A stretch of 64,000 bases of DNA, taken from Sulfitobacter sp. S190 (lineage in GTDB: Bacteria > Pseudomonadota > Alphaproteobacteria > Rhodobacterales > Rhodobacteraceae). Position numbers and translations under genes: made by a program. The notes under the pieces are model-generated. The model saw only the letters and a program-made list of their open reading frames with translations. It was not told the origin of the DNA and made no database searches. The stretch is from NCBI RefSeq assembly GCF_025141935.1, contig NZ_CP081120.1, positions 3,217,501 to 3,281,500 of the forward strand. Reading direction: 5' to 3'. This document shows, piece by piece, positions 16,876 to 25,630 of this stretch (position 1 is its first letter; every line of letters starts with the position of its first letter).

Positions 16876-18159
16876 TTACTTGCAGCCGACCTCGATGTTG
16901 TTTTCCGACGCGTAAGCGGTGGAATCTTCGTCGATCAGCGGCTGGATCACCTCCATATCGGACTCGGAGAAGTCGGAGATCAGGCTCCACTCCTTCGCTT
17001 CCGCGTCCCACTGGGTCATCCCGACAAGACCGGCCCCACCGTGGTTCTCACACGACACGTTGAATTCCGGACCAAAGTTCGGCAGGCCCAGATCGGCCAT
17101 CTTGGCTTCGGTGATTTCCAGCGCTTCCATGCCGTCGCGCATCATCGCGGGCGTGATATCGGCCACACCGTGGATTTCCTGCGCCGTTTTCACAGCCTCG
17201 GCCGCCAACATCGCGGCGTAAAGGCCACGGTTGTACAGAACGGTGCCGATCTGGTCACCTGCGCCCGCGGCTTTGCCGGTATCGACGACATGTGTCTTGA
17301 TGTCATCGAAAACGGGGAAATTGTCACCCACACCGTGGAACGTCAACGCTTTGTAGCCATCAGCCGCAGCACCCGCCGCCAGCACGTCGTTCTCGGAACC
17401 GGACCACCAGATGCCGATGAAGTTCTCCATCGGGAACCGGATGTTGGCCGCTTCCTGCACGGCCACCTGGTTCATCACGCCCCAGCCATACATGATCACG
17501 TTGTCAGGACGATCGCGGCGGATCTGGAGCCACTGGGACTTTTGTTCCTGACCGGGGTGGTCGACCGGCACGAGGCTCAGCTCGAAGCCGTGCTTCTTCG
17601 AAAGCTCTTCCAGCGTGCGGATCGGCTCCTTGCCATAGGCCGAGTTGTGGTAGACCAGCGCGATTTTCTTGCCGTTCAGATCACCGCCGTTCTCGGACAA
17701 CAGATAGTTGATCGCACCCGACGCACCATTCCAGTAGTTGGCCGGATAGTTGAACGTGTGGCTGAACACTTCGCCATTGGCAGCGGATGTCCGGCCATAA
17801 CCCATGGTGTGCATCGGAATGCCATCGGCCGTTGTCTTCGGGATCAGCTGGTACGTGATGCCCGTCGACAGCGGTTGATAGACAAGGCTGCCTTCACCCT
17901 TCGTGGACTCGTAGCACTCCACACCCTTTTCGGTGTTATAGCCGGTTTCGCATTCGATCACGCGCGCCATTTCACCGCCGATGCCGCCATCGCGCTCATT
18001 CAGCATGGTGAAATAATCCTGATAGCCGTCCGCGAACGGGATACCGCCAGCGGCATAAGGCCCGGTGCGATAGCTCAGCGACGGAAACACAAGATCCGCC
18101 ATCACGGGGCTTGCTGCCATCAGGCCTGCAACGGCCAGTGTACCTAGTTTGTATGTCAT
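16876..18159 (-). CDS. livK: Periplasmic substrate-binding protein, branched-chain amino-acid type (LivK-like)
   Basis: The 427-residue protein has a Sec signal peptide ending in VMA before Asp, then a type I periplasmic-binding fold of the Leu/Ile/Val-binding family (Peripla_BP_6). It would capture the substrate for the LivHMGF importer. The length and the EQKSQWLQIRRDRPDNVIMYG region are typical of the larger members that bind aromatic, acyl or amide compounds as well as amino acids. The presence of two CoA ligases in the operon argues against a simple amino-acid role. The hinge residues that would fix the ligand cannot be assigned by eye. Confidence 0.88.
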   Translation of the reverse strand: MTYKLGTLAVAGLMAASPVMADLVFPSLSYRTGPYAAGGIPFADGYQDYFTMLNERDGGIGGEMARVIECETGYNTEKGVECYESTKGEGSLVYQPLSTGITYQLIPKTTADGIPMHTMGYGRTSAANGEVFSHTFNYPANYWNGASGAINYLLSENGGDLNGKKIALVYHNSAYGKEPIRTLEELSKKHGFELSLVPVDHPGQEQKSQWLQIRRDRPDNVIMYGWGVMNQVAVQEAANIRFPMENFIGIWWSGSENDVLAAGAAADGYKALTFHGVGDNFPVFDDIKTHVVDTGKAAGAGDQIGTVLYNRGLYAAMLAAEAVKTAQEIHGVADITPAMMRDGMEALEITEAKMADLGLPNFGPEFNVSCENHGGAGLVGMTQWDAEAKEWSLISDFSESDMEVIQPLIDEDSTAYASENNIEVGCK

Positions 18160-18206
18160 CGGTTTTCCTCCCTTGGATATGATCCGACTTGTTACGCTTG
18201 GTGTCG

Positions 18207-18224
18207 GACGGGGTTCGCCCCGTC
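18207..18224 (-). other. Perfect hairpin upstream of livK
   Basis: GACGGGG and CCCCGTC form a perfect 7-bp stem with a four-base loop (TTCG on the plus strand, CGAA on the minus strand). It lies in the 96-base gap between livM and livK, with no T run, so it probably stabilises the mRNA rather than terminating it. Confidence 0.4.
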
Positions 18225-18255
18225 TCCGTTTGTTGCGTCTTGATGCGTGGCGCCC

Positions 18256-19368
18256 CTAGTGCGGGAACGGCCACAGTCTCAGTTTCTCCTTCGCGACACG
18301 CCACAGCTGGGCAATCCCGTGCGGCTCCGCGATGAGGAATACGATAATGAGCAGGCCCACGATGACCAGCTGCAAATGTGCCACGATATCGGTGGGCCAG
18401 CCGAGCCAATCCACACCGACCACCTTCAGCAGGACAGGCAGCAGCACCAGAAACGCGGCCCCCGCAAAGGATCCGAATATGCTGCCCAGCCCGCCGATGA
18501 TGATCATGAAGAGGACCAGGAATGACTTGGTGATGCCAAACGCCTCGCCGACTTCTACCGCGCCGAGGTACACCGCGAAAAACAACGCCCCCGATATGCC
18601 GATGAAGAAAGACGAAACGGCAAAGGCCGTCAGCTTGGCGCGCAGCGGATTGACCCCGATGATCTCGGCCGCGATATCCATGTCACGGATCGCCATCCAC
18701 TTGCGGCCCGACGCACCCCGCGTGAGGTTGCGCGCAATCACCGCGCTGACAATGGTGAAAAACAGGCAAAACAGATAGGTGGCCCATGGCTCCGTCGAGG
18801 GTCCTGTGATCAGAACACCCAGCAAATCACGCTCGGGCGCGTTGATCTGACCCGAAGCGGAGTAGTTGTAGAACCACGACACCCTGTTGAACAGCCACAC
18901 CAGGAAAAACTGCGCCGCCAACGTGGCAACCGCCAGATAGAACCCCTTGATGCGCAGGCTCGGCAAACCGAACAGCACCCCGACGAGGGCCGTCATGACG
19001 CCGCCCATGATGACGGAAAAGAAAATGTTGAATTCCGGCAGCCGGAAGAGCAATTCGCCCCCCCACCAGATGTCGACGCCGGTCATGAACTTGTAACAGG
19101 CATAGGCCCCCACAGCCATGAAGCCCCCGGTACCAAGGCTCACCTGACCGCAATACCCCACCAGAATGTTCAGACCGATGGCCGCAATCGCGTAGATCAG
19201 GAACGGCAGCAAAAGACTGTTCGCCCAGTAATCATTGATGAAAAAGGGCACCACCACAATCGCGATGAACAACACGACGTAATAGCGCCACCGATCGAAC
19301 TTGATCGGAAAGGTCTGCTGGTCCTCGGCGTAGGTCGTCGAAAAATCGCCTGCTTCACGGTAGAACAT
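18256..19368 (-). CDS. livM: Branched-chain-type ABC transporter permease (LivM)
   Basis: The 370-residue protein has about nine to ten hydrophobic helices. It carries LivM blocks such as the LNILVGYCGQVSLGTGGFMAVGAYA region and a conserved loop RDMDIAAEIIGVNPLRAKLTAFA that contacts the ATPases. It forms the transmembrane channel with LivH. It is read leftward after livH. The gap between them holds one copy of the dispersed 22-bp repeat and a GC-rich hairpin. Confidence 0.94.
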   Translation of the reverse strand: MFYREAGDFSTTYAEDQQTFPIKFDRWRYYVVLFIAIVVVPFFINDYWANSLLLPFLIYAIAAIGLNILVGYCGQVSLGTGGFMAVGAYACYKFMTGVDIWWGGELLFRLPEFNIFFSVIMGGVMTALVGVLFGLPSLRIKGFYLAVATLAAQFFLVWLFNRVSWFYNYSASGQINAPERDLLGVLITGPSTEPWATYLFCLFFTIVSAVIARNLTRGASGRKWMAIRDMDIAAEIIGVNPLRAKLTAFAVSSFFIGISGALFFAVYLGAVEVGEAFGITKSFLVLFMIIIGGLGSIFGSFAGAAFLVLLPVLLKVVGVDWLGWPTDIVAHLQLVIVGLLIIVFLIAEPHGIAQLWRVAKEKLRLWPFPH

Positions 19369-19384
19369 CAGCCGCGGCTCCCTG

Positions 19385-19406
19385 CTTCATCTTGCTTCAA
19401 AAACTC
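19385..19406 (+). repeat. Dispersed 22-bp intergenic repeat, copy 2
   Basis: This begins CTTCATCTTGC and ends AAACTC, between livH and livM. It runs into a GC-rich inverted repeat (CCGGGG / CCCCGG). Confidence 0.6.
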
Positions 19407-19443
19407 CGGGGTCCGGGGCTGGCCCCGGTCCGGCATCACCACG

Positions 19444-20451
19444 CTAGACCCGTTCAATGATCTTCTCCCCGAACAACCCCTGCGGGCGGAACACCAGAAA
19501 CAGCAGCGCCAGCATATAGGCAAACCAGTTCTCCGTGGCCCCGCCAAGGAAAGGCGCACCGATCAGGAACTCAAAGAGCTTCTCCCCCACCCCGATGATC
19601 AACCCGCCCACGATGGCCCCCGGGATCGAGGTAAACCCACCCAGCATCAGCACAGGCAAAGCCTTCAGCGCGATAAGAGACAGCGAAAACTGGACCCCCG
19701 ATTTCGCGCCCCACATGATCCCCGCCACCAAAGCGACAAATCCGGCGAGCGACCAGACCAGGATCCAGATGAAATTCAGCGACACCCCGACGGACAATGC
19801 CGCCTGATGGTCATCCGCCACGGCCCGCATCGCGCGGCCCTGTTTGGTGTATTGGGCAAACATCACCAACCCGATCACCAGAAGCGCCGCGATCACGCTG
19901 GCAACGATGTCGAGGTTATCGATAAAGATGCCCGTCCCGAATGCCGTAAATGTTGTCTCGTCCAGCCACAGGTTCATGCCCTGCGGCAAACAGGCCCCGT
20001 CCGCCGCACATACGTTCAGCGCCTTCAGCTCTGACCCCCACATCAGATCCGCGACACCTTCGAGAAAATAGGCCAGACCGATGGTCGCCATGAACAGGAT
20101 GATCGGCTCCTGCCCTACCAGATGGCGGAACACGAACCGCTGCACCGCCCAGGCCAGCGCAACCATCACGACAACCGTCAGCGCAATGGCGATAAAGCTA
20201 TGAACCGACCAGCCGAATTTATGCACATCGGTGCCGAAGATCGCGTTGATGAGATGGGCAAAGGGCACCTGACCGTTCTGGATGCCGACCAGCGTCATCG
20301 CCGCAAAAAGCGCCATGACCCCTTGGGCATAGTTGAAAATCCCCGACGCCTTGTAGATCAGGACAAATCCCAGCGCCACAAGCGCGTAAAGCACCCCCGC
20401 CATCAACCCGTTCAGAAACACTTCGACCGTAAAAACAAGCTGCTCAGGCAT
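19444..20451 (-). CDS. livH: Branched-chain-type ABC transporter permease (LivH)
   Basis: The 335-residue inner-membrane protein matches LivH: GVLYALVALGFVLIYKASGIFNYAQG at the first helices and a cytoplasmic loop TKQGRAMRAVADDHQAALSVG that contacts the ATPases, with about eight helices. The segment of about 70 residues after the first helices is longer than in E. coli LivH and carries a likely periplasmic insertion (VHKFGWSVHSF). Together with LivM it forms the translocation pore. It is followed by livM and preceded by livG with a 185-base gap. Confidence 0.94.
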   Translation of the reverse strand: MPEQLVFTVEVFLNGLMAGVLYALVALGFVLIYKASGIFNYAQGVMALFAAMTLVGIQNGQVPFAHLINAIFGTDVHKFGWSVHSFIAIALTVVVMVALAWAVQRFVFRHLVGQEPIILFMATIGLAYFLEGVADLMWGSELKALNVCAADGACLPQGMNLWLDETTFTAFGTGIFIDNLDIVASVIAALLVIGLVMFAQYTKQGRAMRAVADDHQAALSVGVSLNFIWILVWSLAGFVALVAGIMWGAKSGVQFSLSLIALKALPVLMLGGFTSIPGAIVGGLIIGVGEKLFEFLIGAPFLGGATENWFAYMLALLFLVFRPQGLFGEKIIERV

Positions 20452-20636
20452 CCGTCAGACCCTCCGAAGGAACGCTAAATGAAAATTTGGGGGCCTTGGA
20501 AATCCGGTCGGCTCCATGTTGAAACCCCCCGAAGGTGCCAAAGCGCGCATGCCGCCCGCGGCTCTCCGGCACGCCGATCGTCCCCGCAAATGTACCGTTC
20601 AGGAAGCCCGGTATCCCACGCCCGCGTGCGACCGGC

Positions 20637-21455
20637 CTAGTCATGCGCCACCCCCAGATAGGCGTCGATGACCTCTTGATTGTTGCGCACTTCACTTGGG
20701 GTCCCGTCGCCGATCTTGCGGCCGTAATCCATGACAACCACCCGGTCGGACAAATCCATAACGACGCCCATATCATGCTCGATCAGCGCAATGGTGGTCC
20801 CGAATTCATCATTCACATCAAGGATAAAGCGGCTCATGTCCTCTTTCTCCTCCACGTTCATGCCCGCCATTGGCTCATCCAGCAGCAAAAGCGACGGCTC
20901 CGCAGCCAACGCGCGCGCCAGTTCCACGCGTTTTTTCAACCCATAGGGCAGCCGCGCAACGGGCGTTTTCCGGATGGCCTGGATCTCCAGAAAATCGATG
21001 ATGCGTTCGGCCACTTCGCGGTTGGCCACTTCCTCGCGCTCCGCAGCGCCCTTCCAGAACGTCTGCGCAAACATCCCCGTCTTCATGTGGGTCAAACGGC
21101 CCGTCATGACATTGTCGAGCACACTCATCCCCTCGAAGAGCGCGATGTTCTGAAACGTGCGTGCAATGCCCTGCTGGGCCACCTGGAACGGCTTCATCGG
21201 CGGGCGCGGCGCTCCCTTGTACCAGACCTCGCCTTCCTGCGGCACGTAGAACCCCGAAATGACGTTCAGCATCGAGGATTTGCCCGCGCCGTTCGGCCCG
21301 ATAATCGCGCGGATCTCGCCCTCACGAATATCGAACGAAATATCCTTGATCGCCTCCACCCCGCCAAACCGCAGGGTGATGTTCTTCATCTGCATGACGA
21401 CCGGACCAATCGTGCGGCCGTCATCCGTGACGTAACTGTCGACGCTATCTTTCAC
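20637..21455 (-). CDS. livG: Branched-chain-type ABC transporter ATP-binding protein (LivG)
   Basis: The 272-residue ATPase has Walker A IIGPNGAGKSSMLN, the ABC signature in the LPYGLKKRVELARALA region and Walker B LLLLDEPMAGM. Its signature is LPYG rather than the classical LSGG, as is common in LivG proteins. It couples ATP hydrolysis to the LivHM pore. It sits between the upstream acyl-CoA synthetase and livH. Confidence 0.94.
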   Translation of the reverse strand: MKDSVDSYVTDDGRTIGPVVMQMKNITLRFGGVEAIKDISFDIREGEIRAIIGPNGAGKSSMLNVISGFYVPQEGEVWYKGAPRPPMKPFQVAQQGIARTFQNIALFEGMSVLDNVMTGRLTHMKTGMFAQTFWKGAAEREEVANREVAERIIDFLEIQAIRKTPVARLPYGLKKRVELARALAAEPSLLLLDEPMAGMNVEEKEDMSRFILDVNDEFGTTIALIEHDMGVVMDLSDRVVVMDYGRKIGDGTPSEVRNNQEVIDAYLGVAHD

Positions 21456-21468
21456 GCACGTCCCCTGT

Positions 21469-21490
21469 CTTCATCTTGCCAAATAAACTC
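21469..21490 (+). repeat. Dispersed 22-bp intergenic repeat, copy 3
   Basis: This begins CTTCATCTTGC and ends AAACTC, between the acyl-CoA synthetase stop codon and the livG start. Confidence 0.6.
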
Positions 21491-21539
21491 ATTGCACCGC
21501 GCTGCCGCCTGCACGACACGGACGTTTGCAAACGCGCTT

Positions 21540-23513
21540 TCATTCCGCGGCCAACTTCTTGGTGCTGGCCGGTACCACCGCCGCATCCCGCACCTCGAGC
21601 GTGGCTTTGATGCTGCCCTTGCGCCCGTCCTCATAGGTCACTTCCGTCTCGGTGCTGACCTGCTTGGACCCGTCGTAGAGGGCCGCGATGATATCGTCGT
21701 ATTTCTCGCCGATGATCTTGCGGCGCACCTTGCGGGTCCGCGTCAACTCGCCATCATCCGCATCAAGCTCCTTGTGCAGCACGACAAAGCGATGGATCTG
21801 GCATCCCGACAGCATCTCGTCCTGCGCAACTGACGCGTTGACCTCCTCCACGTGGGACTGGATCGTGTCCATGACCTGCGGATGACGGGCAAGCTCCTGG
21901 TAGGATGCATAGCCGATGTTGTTGCGCTCGGCCCAATTGCCCACGGCCGTCAGGTCGATATTGATAAAGGCCGTACATTCCTCGCGGCCATTGCCGAACA
22001 CCACTGCCTCGAGAATGTTGGGAAAGAACTTCAGCTTGTTCTCGACGTACTTTGGCGCAAACAACGATCCGTCAGCCATTTGCCCCACGTCCTTGGCGCG
22101 GTCGATAATCCGCAAATGACCGGTGTCATCCTCGATAAAGCCCGCATCACCCGTCGCGACCCAGCCTTCGGCGTCCTTGGTGTCGGCCGTGCTTTCGGGG
22201 TTCTTGTAGTATTCGACAAACACGCCGGGCGAGCGATAGAAAACCTCGCCGTTTTCGGCAATCTTCAGTTCCACGCCGGGGCATGTGACGCCTACCGTGT
22301 CACTGCGCACTTCGCCATCGGGTTGCGCCGTGATGAAAACGGTAGCCTCCGTCTGACCGTAGAGCTGCTTGAGATTGATCCCCAGCGAGCGGTAGAAATC
22401 GAAAATCTCCGGGCCGATCGCCTCACCGGCGGTATAGCCCACACGCACACGGCTGAAGCCAAGCGTGTTCTTCAACGGGCCGTAAATGAAATACTCGCCC
22501 AACCGGTACTTCAGCCTGTCACCAAAGCTGACGGACTTGCCGTCGAGGATTGCGGGCCCGACCTTGCGGGCATGCGCCATGAAGGTGTCGAACAACCACT
22601 TCTTGAAGCGGCTCGCGTCCTCCATACGGATCATCACATTCGTCAGCTGTGTCTCGAACACGCGGGGCGGCGCAAAGTAATACGTCGGCCCGATCTCGCG
22701 CAGGTCAACGTGCATCGTGTCCGCGCTCTCGGGGCAATTCGTGCAAAAACCGGTCCACAGGGCCTGCCCCACCGAAAAAATGAAATCCCCCACCCAGGCC
22801 ATCGGCAGATACGCCAGAATATCGTCGCTCTGGCGCAACCCGTCAAATTCGGACGACGACTTTGCCGTCTCGATGATGTTGCGATTGCTCAGCACCACAC
22901 CCTTGGGCTTGCCGGTTGTCCCCGATGTGTAGAGCATGACACCGGTTGAATCGTAGTCCAGCTTGGCCTGACGGGCCTCCATCTCCTTGAGATGCGTGTC
23001 GCGGGTCGCACGGCCACGCTCCTGAACGTCGGTGTATTTATCCAGATGGCTGTGGTCGTATTTCCGCAATCCCCGCGGATCGAGGTAAATCATCCGCTCG
23101 AATTCGGGCAGCTGCTCCTGCACCTCGATGATCTTGTCGACCTGCTCCTGATCGCCCACGACCGCAAAGCGCGCGCCACAGTGGTTCATCACGTAGGCCA
23201 TCTCTTCGGCATTCGCATCCTGATAAAGCGGCACAGGCACGGCACCACACATCTGCGCCGCCATCATCGCCCAATACAGATACGGACGGTTGCGCCCGAT
23301 CACGGCAACAAAATCGCCCTCGTTCAGGCCAAGCTCCATCATGCCCAGCGCCAGCGCCTCGACCTCGTCGCGGGTCTGTGACCAACTCCAGCTTTGCCAG
23401 ATGCCGTATTCTTTTTCGCGGTACGCCGGCGCGTCGGCAAAGCTCTTGGCGTTGCGGTGCAGCAATGCAGGAACGGACGTCGGTTGCCCCGACAGGGCTT
23501 CGGTCTTGGCCAA
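21540..23513 (-). CDS. Long-chain-type acyl-CoA synthetase (AMP-forming)
   Basis: The roughly 657-residue ligase activates a carboxylic acid through an acyl-adenylate and transfers it to CoA. The ATP loop is VMLYTSGTTGKPKGVVLS. The later motifs include YGQTEATVFIT, GDAGFIEDD and the hinge RIIDRAKD. It belongs to the large AMP-binding group with bacterial long-chain fatty-acid ligases. The reading frame has an ATG at 23528, but GGGAGG lies inside that short extension seven bases before a TTG codon, so I place the start at the TTG (MAKTEALS). It opens the liv operon on the minus strand. Confidence 0.9.
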   Translation of the reverse strand: MAKTEALSGQPTSVPALLHRNAKSFADAPAYREKEYGIWQSWSWSQTRDEVEALALGMMELGLNEGDFVAVIGRNRPYLYWAMMAAQMCGAVPVPLYQDANAEEMAYVMNHCGARFAVVGDQEQVDKIIEVQEQLPEFERMIYLDPRGLRKYDHSHLDKYTDVQERGRATRDTHLKEMEARQAKLDYDSTGVMLYTSGTTGKPKGVVLSNRNIIETAKSSSEFDGLRQSDDILAYLPMAWVGDFIFSVGQALWTGFCTNCPESADTMHVDLREIGPTYYFAPPRVFETQLTNVMIRMEDASRFKKWLFDTFMAHARKVGPAILDGKSVSFGDRLKYRLGEYFIYGPLKNTLGFSRVRVGYTAGEAIGPEIFDFYRSLGINLKQLYGQTEATVFITAQPDGEVRSDTVGVTCPGVELKIAENGEVFYRSPGVFVEYYKNPESTADTKDAEGWVATGDAGFIEDDTGHLRIIDRAKDVGQMADGSLFAPKYVENKLKFFPNILEAVVFGNGREECTAFINIDLTAVGNWAERNNIGYASYQELARHPQVMDTIQSHVEEVNASVAQDEMLSGCQIHRFVVLHKELDADDGELTRTRKVRRKIIGEKYDDIIAALYDGSKQVSTETEVTYEDGRKGSIKATLEVRDAAVVPASTKKLAAE

Positions 23514-23617
23514 GTTGTATCCTCCCATTGTCCGCTCGCTCCGAGACGGACCCGACCGCGTTAGGCGCGATTCAGTATGCCATTCACCATGGCAGGCTCA
23601 GCCTCGGCGTCAACTTT

Positions 23618-23645
23618 TTCGTAAAGATTGCCTAATCCTTACGAA
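23618..23645. promoter_or_regulatory. Candidate operator: 28-bp imperfect dyad between the acyl-CoA synthetase and the hybrid kinase
   Basis: TTCGTAA on the left mirrors TTACGAA on the right. Inside them GATT mirrors AATC around GCCT, with one mismatched base on each side. Such a long dyad in a divergent promoter gap is typical of a dimeric regulator site. I cannot name the regulator. The response regulator encoded next door and a TetR/GntR-type acyl-CoA regulator are both possible. Confidence 0.45.
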
Positions 23646-23719
23646 TTGTAACAGCCCGGGGTTTCCGCTTTGACAGCCCCACGGCCCGGTGCAAATGTGA
23701 CTGTCCAACCGGAGGCGAC

Positions 23720-25630
23720 ATGCAGATCAAGGACGACCAGAGCCGGGCCATGACGATCGCGGGGCTGAACCTGATCGCTCAGGCCCTGTCGATCTACAAC
23801 AACGATTTGCGGTTGGTGATCAGCAACGCGCCCTTCCAGACCATGTTCGATCTGCCGGATGCCCTCGTCACCCCCGGCGCCACTTTCGAAGACACCATTC
23901 GCCACCTCGCGACACGCGGCGAATACGGCGATGTCGCCGATATCGAAAGCTTCGTGGCCGAGCGCACTGCGCAAGCCCGCGCGTTCGAGCCGCACTACAT
24001 GGAACGCACCCGCGCGAACGGCCGCACCATCAGCGTTGAAGGCTCGCCGCTGCCGGGCGGCGGCTGGGTCACGGTCTATACCGATATTTCGGCCACCAAA
24101 CGACAGGAAACGCTTCTGCGTGCGCGGTCCGACGCGCTCAGCGATCAGGTTCTGGCGCATACCGAAGAGCTCAGCAAAACCAACCGCGAACTGGCCGCAA
24201 TGATCACAACACTCGAAGCGACCAAGCGCCAGCTTACCGCTTCCGAAGCCCGCACCCGCCTGACCACCGAAATGATGCCCGCGCATATCGCCCATATCGA
24301 CGGCAACGGAATCTACACCTATTCCAACAGGCAGCTCTCGGCGGTTTTGCCCGATCGCCCCTCCGACATTATCGGGCTGCACATTGCCGACGTACTGGGT
24401 GAACAGGTTCACTCAAGGCTCGCCGCGGGGCTTAGTGCCGCCATCGACGGCGCGGGATCGGTTCAGGAATTGACCGATGAAAGGACCGCGCGGCGCATCC
24501 GCGTGGCCCTTACCCCCGACATGCAGGGCGGCACCTATATCCTGTCGATGGATGTGACCGAAGAAACGCAGACCCGCGCCGCCTTGCAGCAAACCCGCCG
24601 CCGTGCGCTCGCGGCCCAGATGATTTCCGGTCTGGCGCACGACTTCTCGAACTTGCTGACCATCATTCTTGGCCTGCAGTCACGGCTGGGCCGCCTACCG
24701 GATACGCCCGCCGCCGCGACCCCCCTGATCGAGGGCACCCTTGCGGCCGCCCGGCGCGGCGGGGCGCTGCTCGACAGCATCGCGCAGGTCACCGATCCAC
24801 GCACGCTCCGCCCCGTCGCCAGTGACGTCCGCGCGGTGATGCGCGATCTGGCCACGTTGGCCCAGCCCACGTTGCCCCAGGCCGTGACACTCGACATCGA
24901 CGTCGATGCCGGAATGGGGTCCGTACTGTTGGATCACGGTATGCTGCACGACAGCCTGCTGAACCTCATCCTGAATGCGCGCGACGCCTGCGGCACGGCG
25001 GGTCGGATCGGCATAACCGTCCGCCGCGTGCACGACACGTGGATGGAATGGCGGGTAACCGATACCGGTCCGGGGTTTTCCGCAACCGCGCTGGAGCATG
25101 GCCTCGATCCGTTCTTCACGACCAAGGGCGCCGAAGGCACCGGCCTCGGGCTGCCCATGGTCTACGACAGCACCAAACTTGCGGGCGGAAGCCTGCGCCT
25201 GTCCAATACGGACACCGGCGCCTGCGTCACCCTGCGCCTGCCCTACCGCGCCGCCGTACCCGCCACGACCGGGCTTGCCCTGCTTGTCGAAGACGACGAC
25301 AATCTGCGCGCCGTGGTGCGTGATATGCTCATGGGTCTTGGCCACTCCGTCATCGAAGCCGCAAGCGCCGACGAAGCGACCGCTTTGCTGGCAGATCTAC
25401 CCGACATTGCCTTCATCCTCTCCGACATCCAGCTCAAGGGCGAAGCCACCGGCATTGATCTGATAGGCCGTCTTGGCACCGACGGGCCGCCCCTGGTGCT
25501 CATGACCTCCCTTCCGGGCGATGCCGCCTTGTTCCTCGAAGCGCAGAAACACGCGCCCGTTCTGCAAAAACCATTCGACCCCGATGCCCTCGCCGCTCTC
25601 ATCGGCCCCCAGACACAGGCCGCCCAATGA
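23720..25630 (+). CDS. Hybrid sensor histidine kinase with PAS domains and C-terminal receiver
   Basis: The 636-residue protein has no transmembrane segment and so is cytoplasmic. A PAS-like domain (about residues 17-125) is followed by a coiled coil (130-180) and a second PAS (180-285). The dimerisation helix carries the phospho-acceptor His307 in GLAHDFSN. The ATPase domain has its N box at Asn419 and G1 box DTGPGF. The C-terminal receiver has LVEDDD, the phospho-acceptor Asp569 and Lys617. The start has GGAGG upstream. It overlaps the next gene by four bases, so the pair forms a phosphorelay. It is divergent from the acyl-CoA synthetase / liv operon, but its target is unknown. Confidence 0.93.
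   Translation: MQIKDDQSRAMTIAGLNLIAQALSIYNNDLRLVISNAPFQTMFDLPDALVTPGATFEDTIRHLATRGEYGDVADIESFVAERTAQARAFEPHYMERTRANGRTISVEGSPLPGGGWVTVYTDISATKRQETLLRARSDALSDQVLAHTEELSKTNRELAAMITTLEATKRQLTASEARTRLTTEMMPAHIAHIDGNGIYTYSNRQLSAVLPDRPSDIIGLHIADVLGEQVHSRLAAGLSAAIDGAGSVQELTDERTARRIRVALTPDMQGGTYILSMDVTEETQTRAALQQTRRRALAAQMISGLAHDFSNLLTIILGLQSRLGRLPDTPAAATPLIEGTLAAARRGGALLDSIAQVTDPRTLRPVASDVRAVMRDLATLAQPTLPQAVTLDIDVDAGMGSVLLDHGMLHDSLLNLILNARDACGTAGRIGITVRRVHDTWMEWRVTDTGPGFSATALEHGLDPFFTTKGAEGTGLGLPMVYDSTKLAGGSLRLSNTDTGACVTLRLPYRAAVPATTGLALLVEDDDNLRAVVRDMLMGLGHSVIEAASADEATALLADLPDIAFILSDIQLKGEATGIDLIGRLGTDGPPLVLMTSLPGDAALFLEAQKHAPVLQKPFDPDALAALIGPQTQAAQ

Noticed and set aside
20535..21833. 432-codon plus-strand frame opposite livG and the acyl-CoA synthetase end
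   Set aside because: It crosses two well-supported minus-strand genes and shows no domain.
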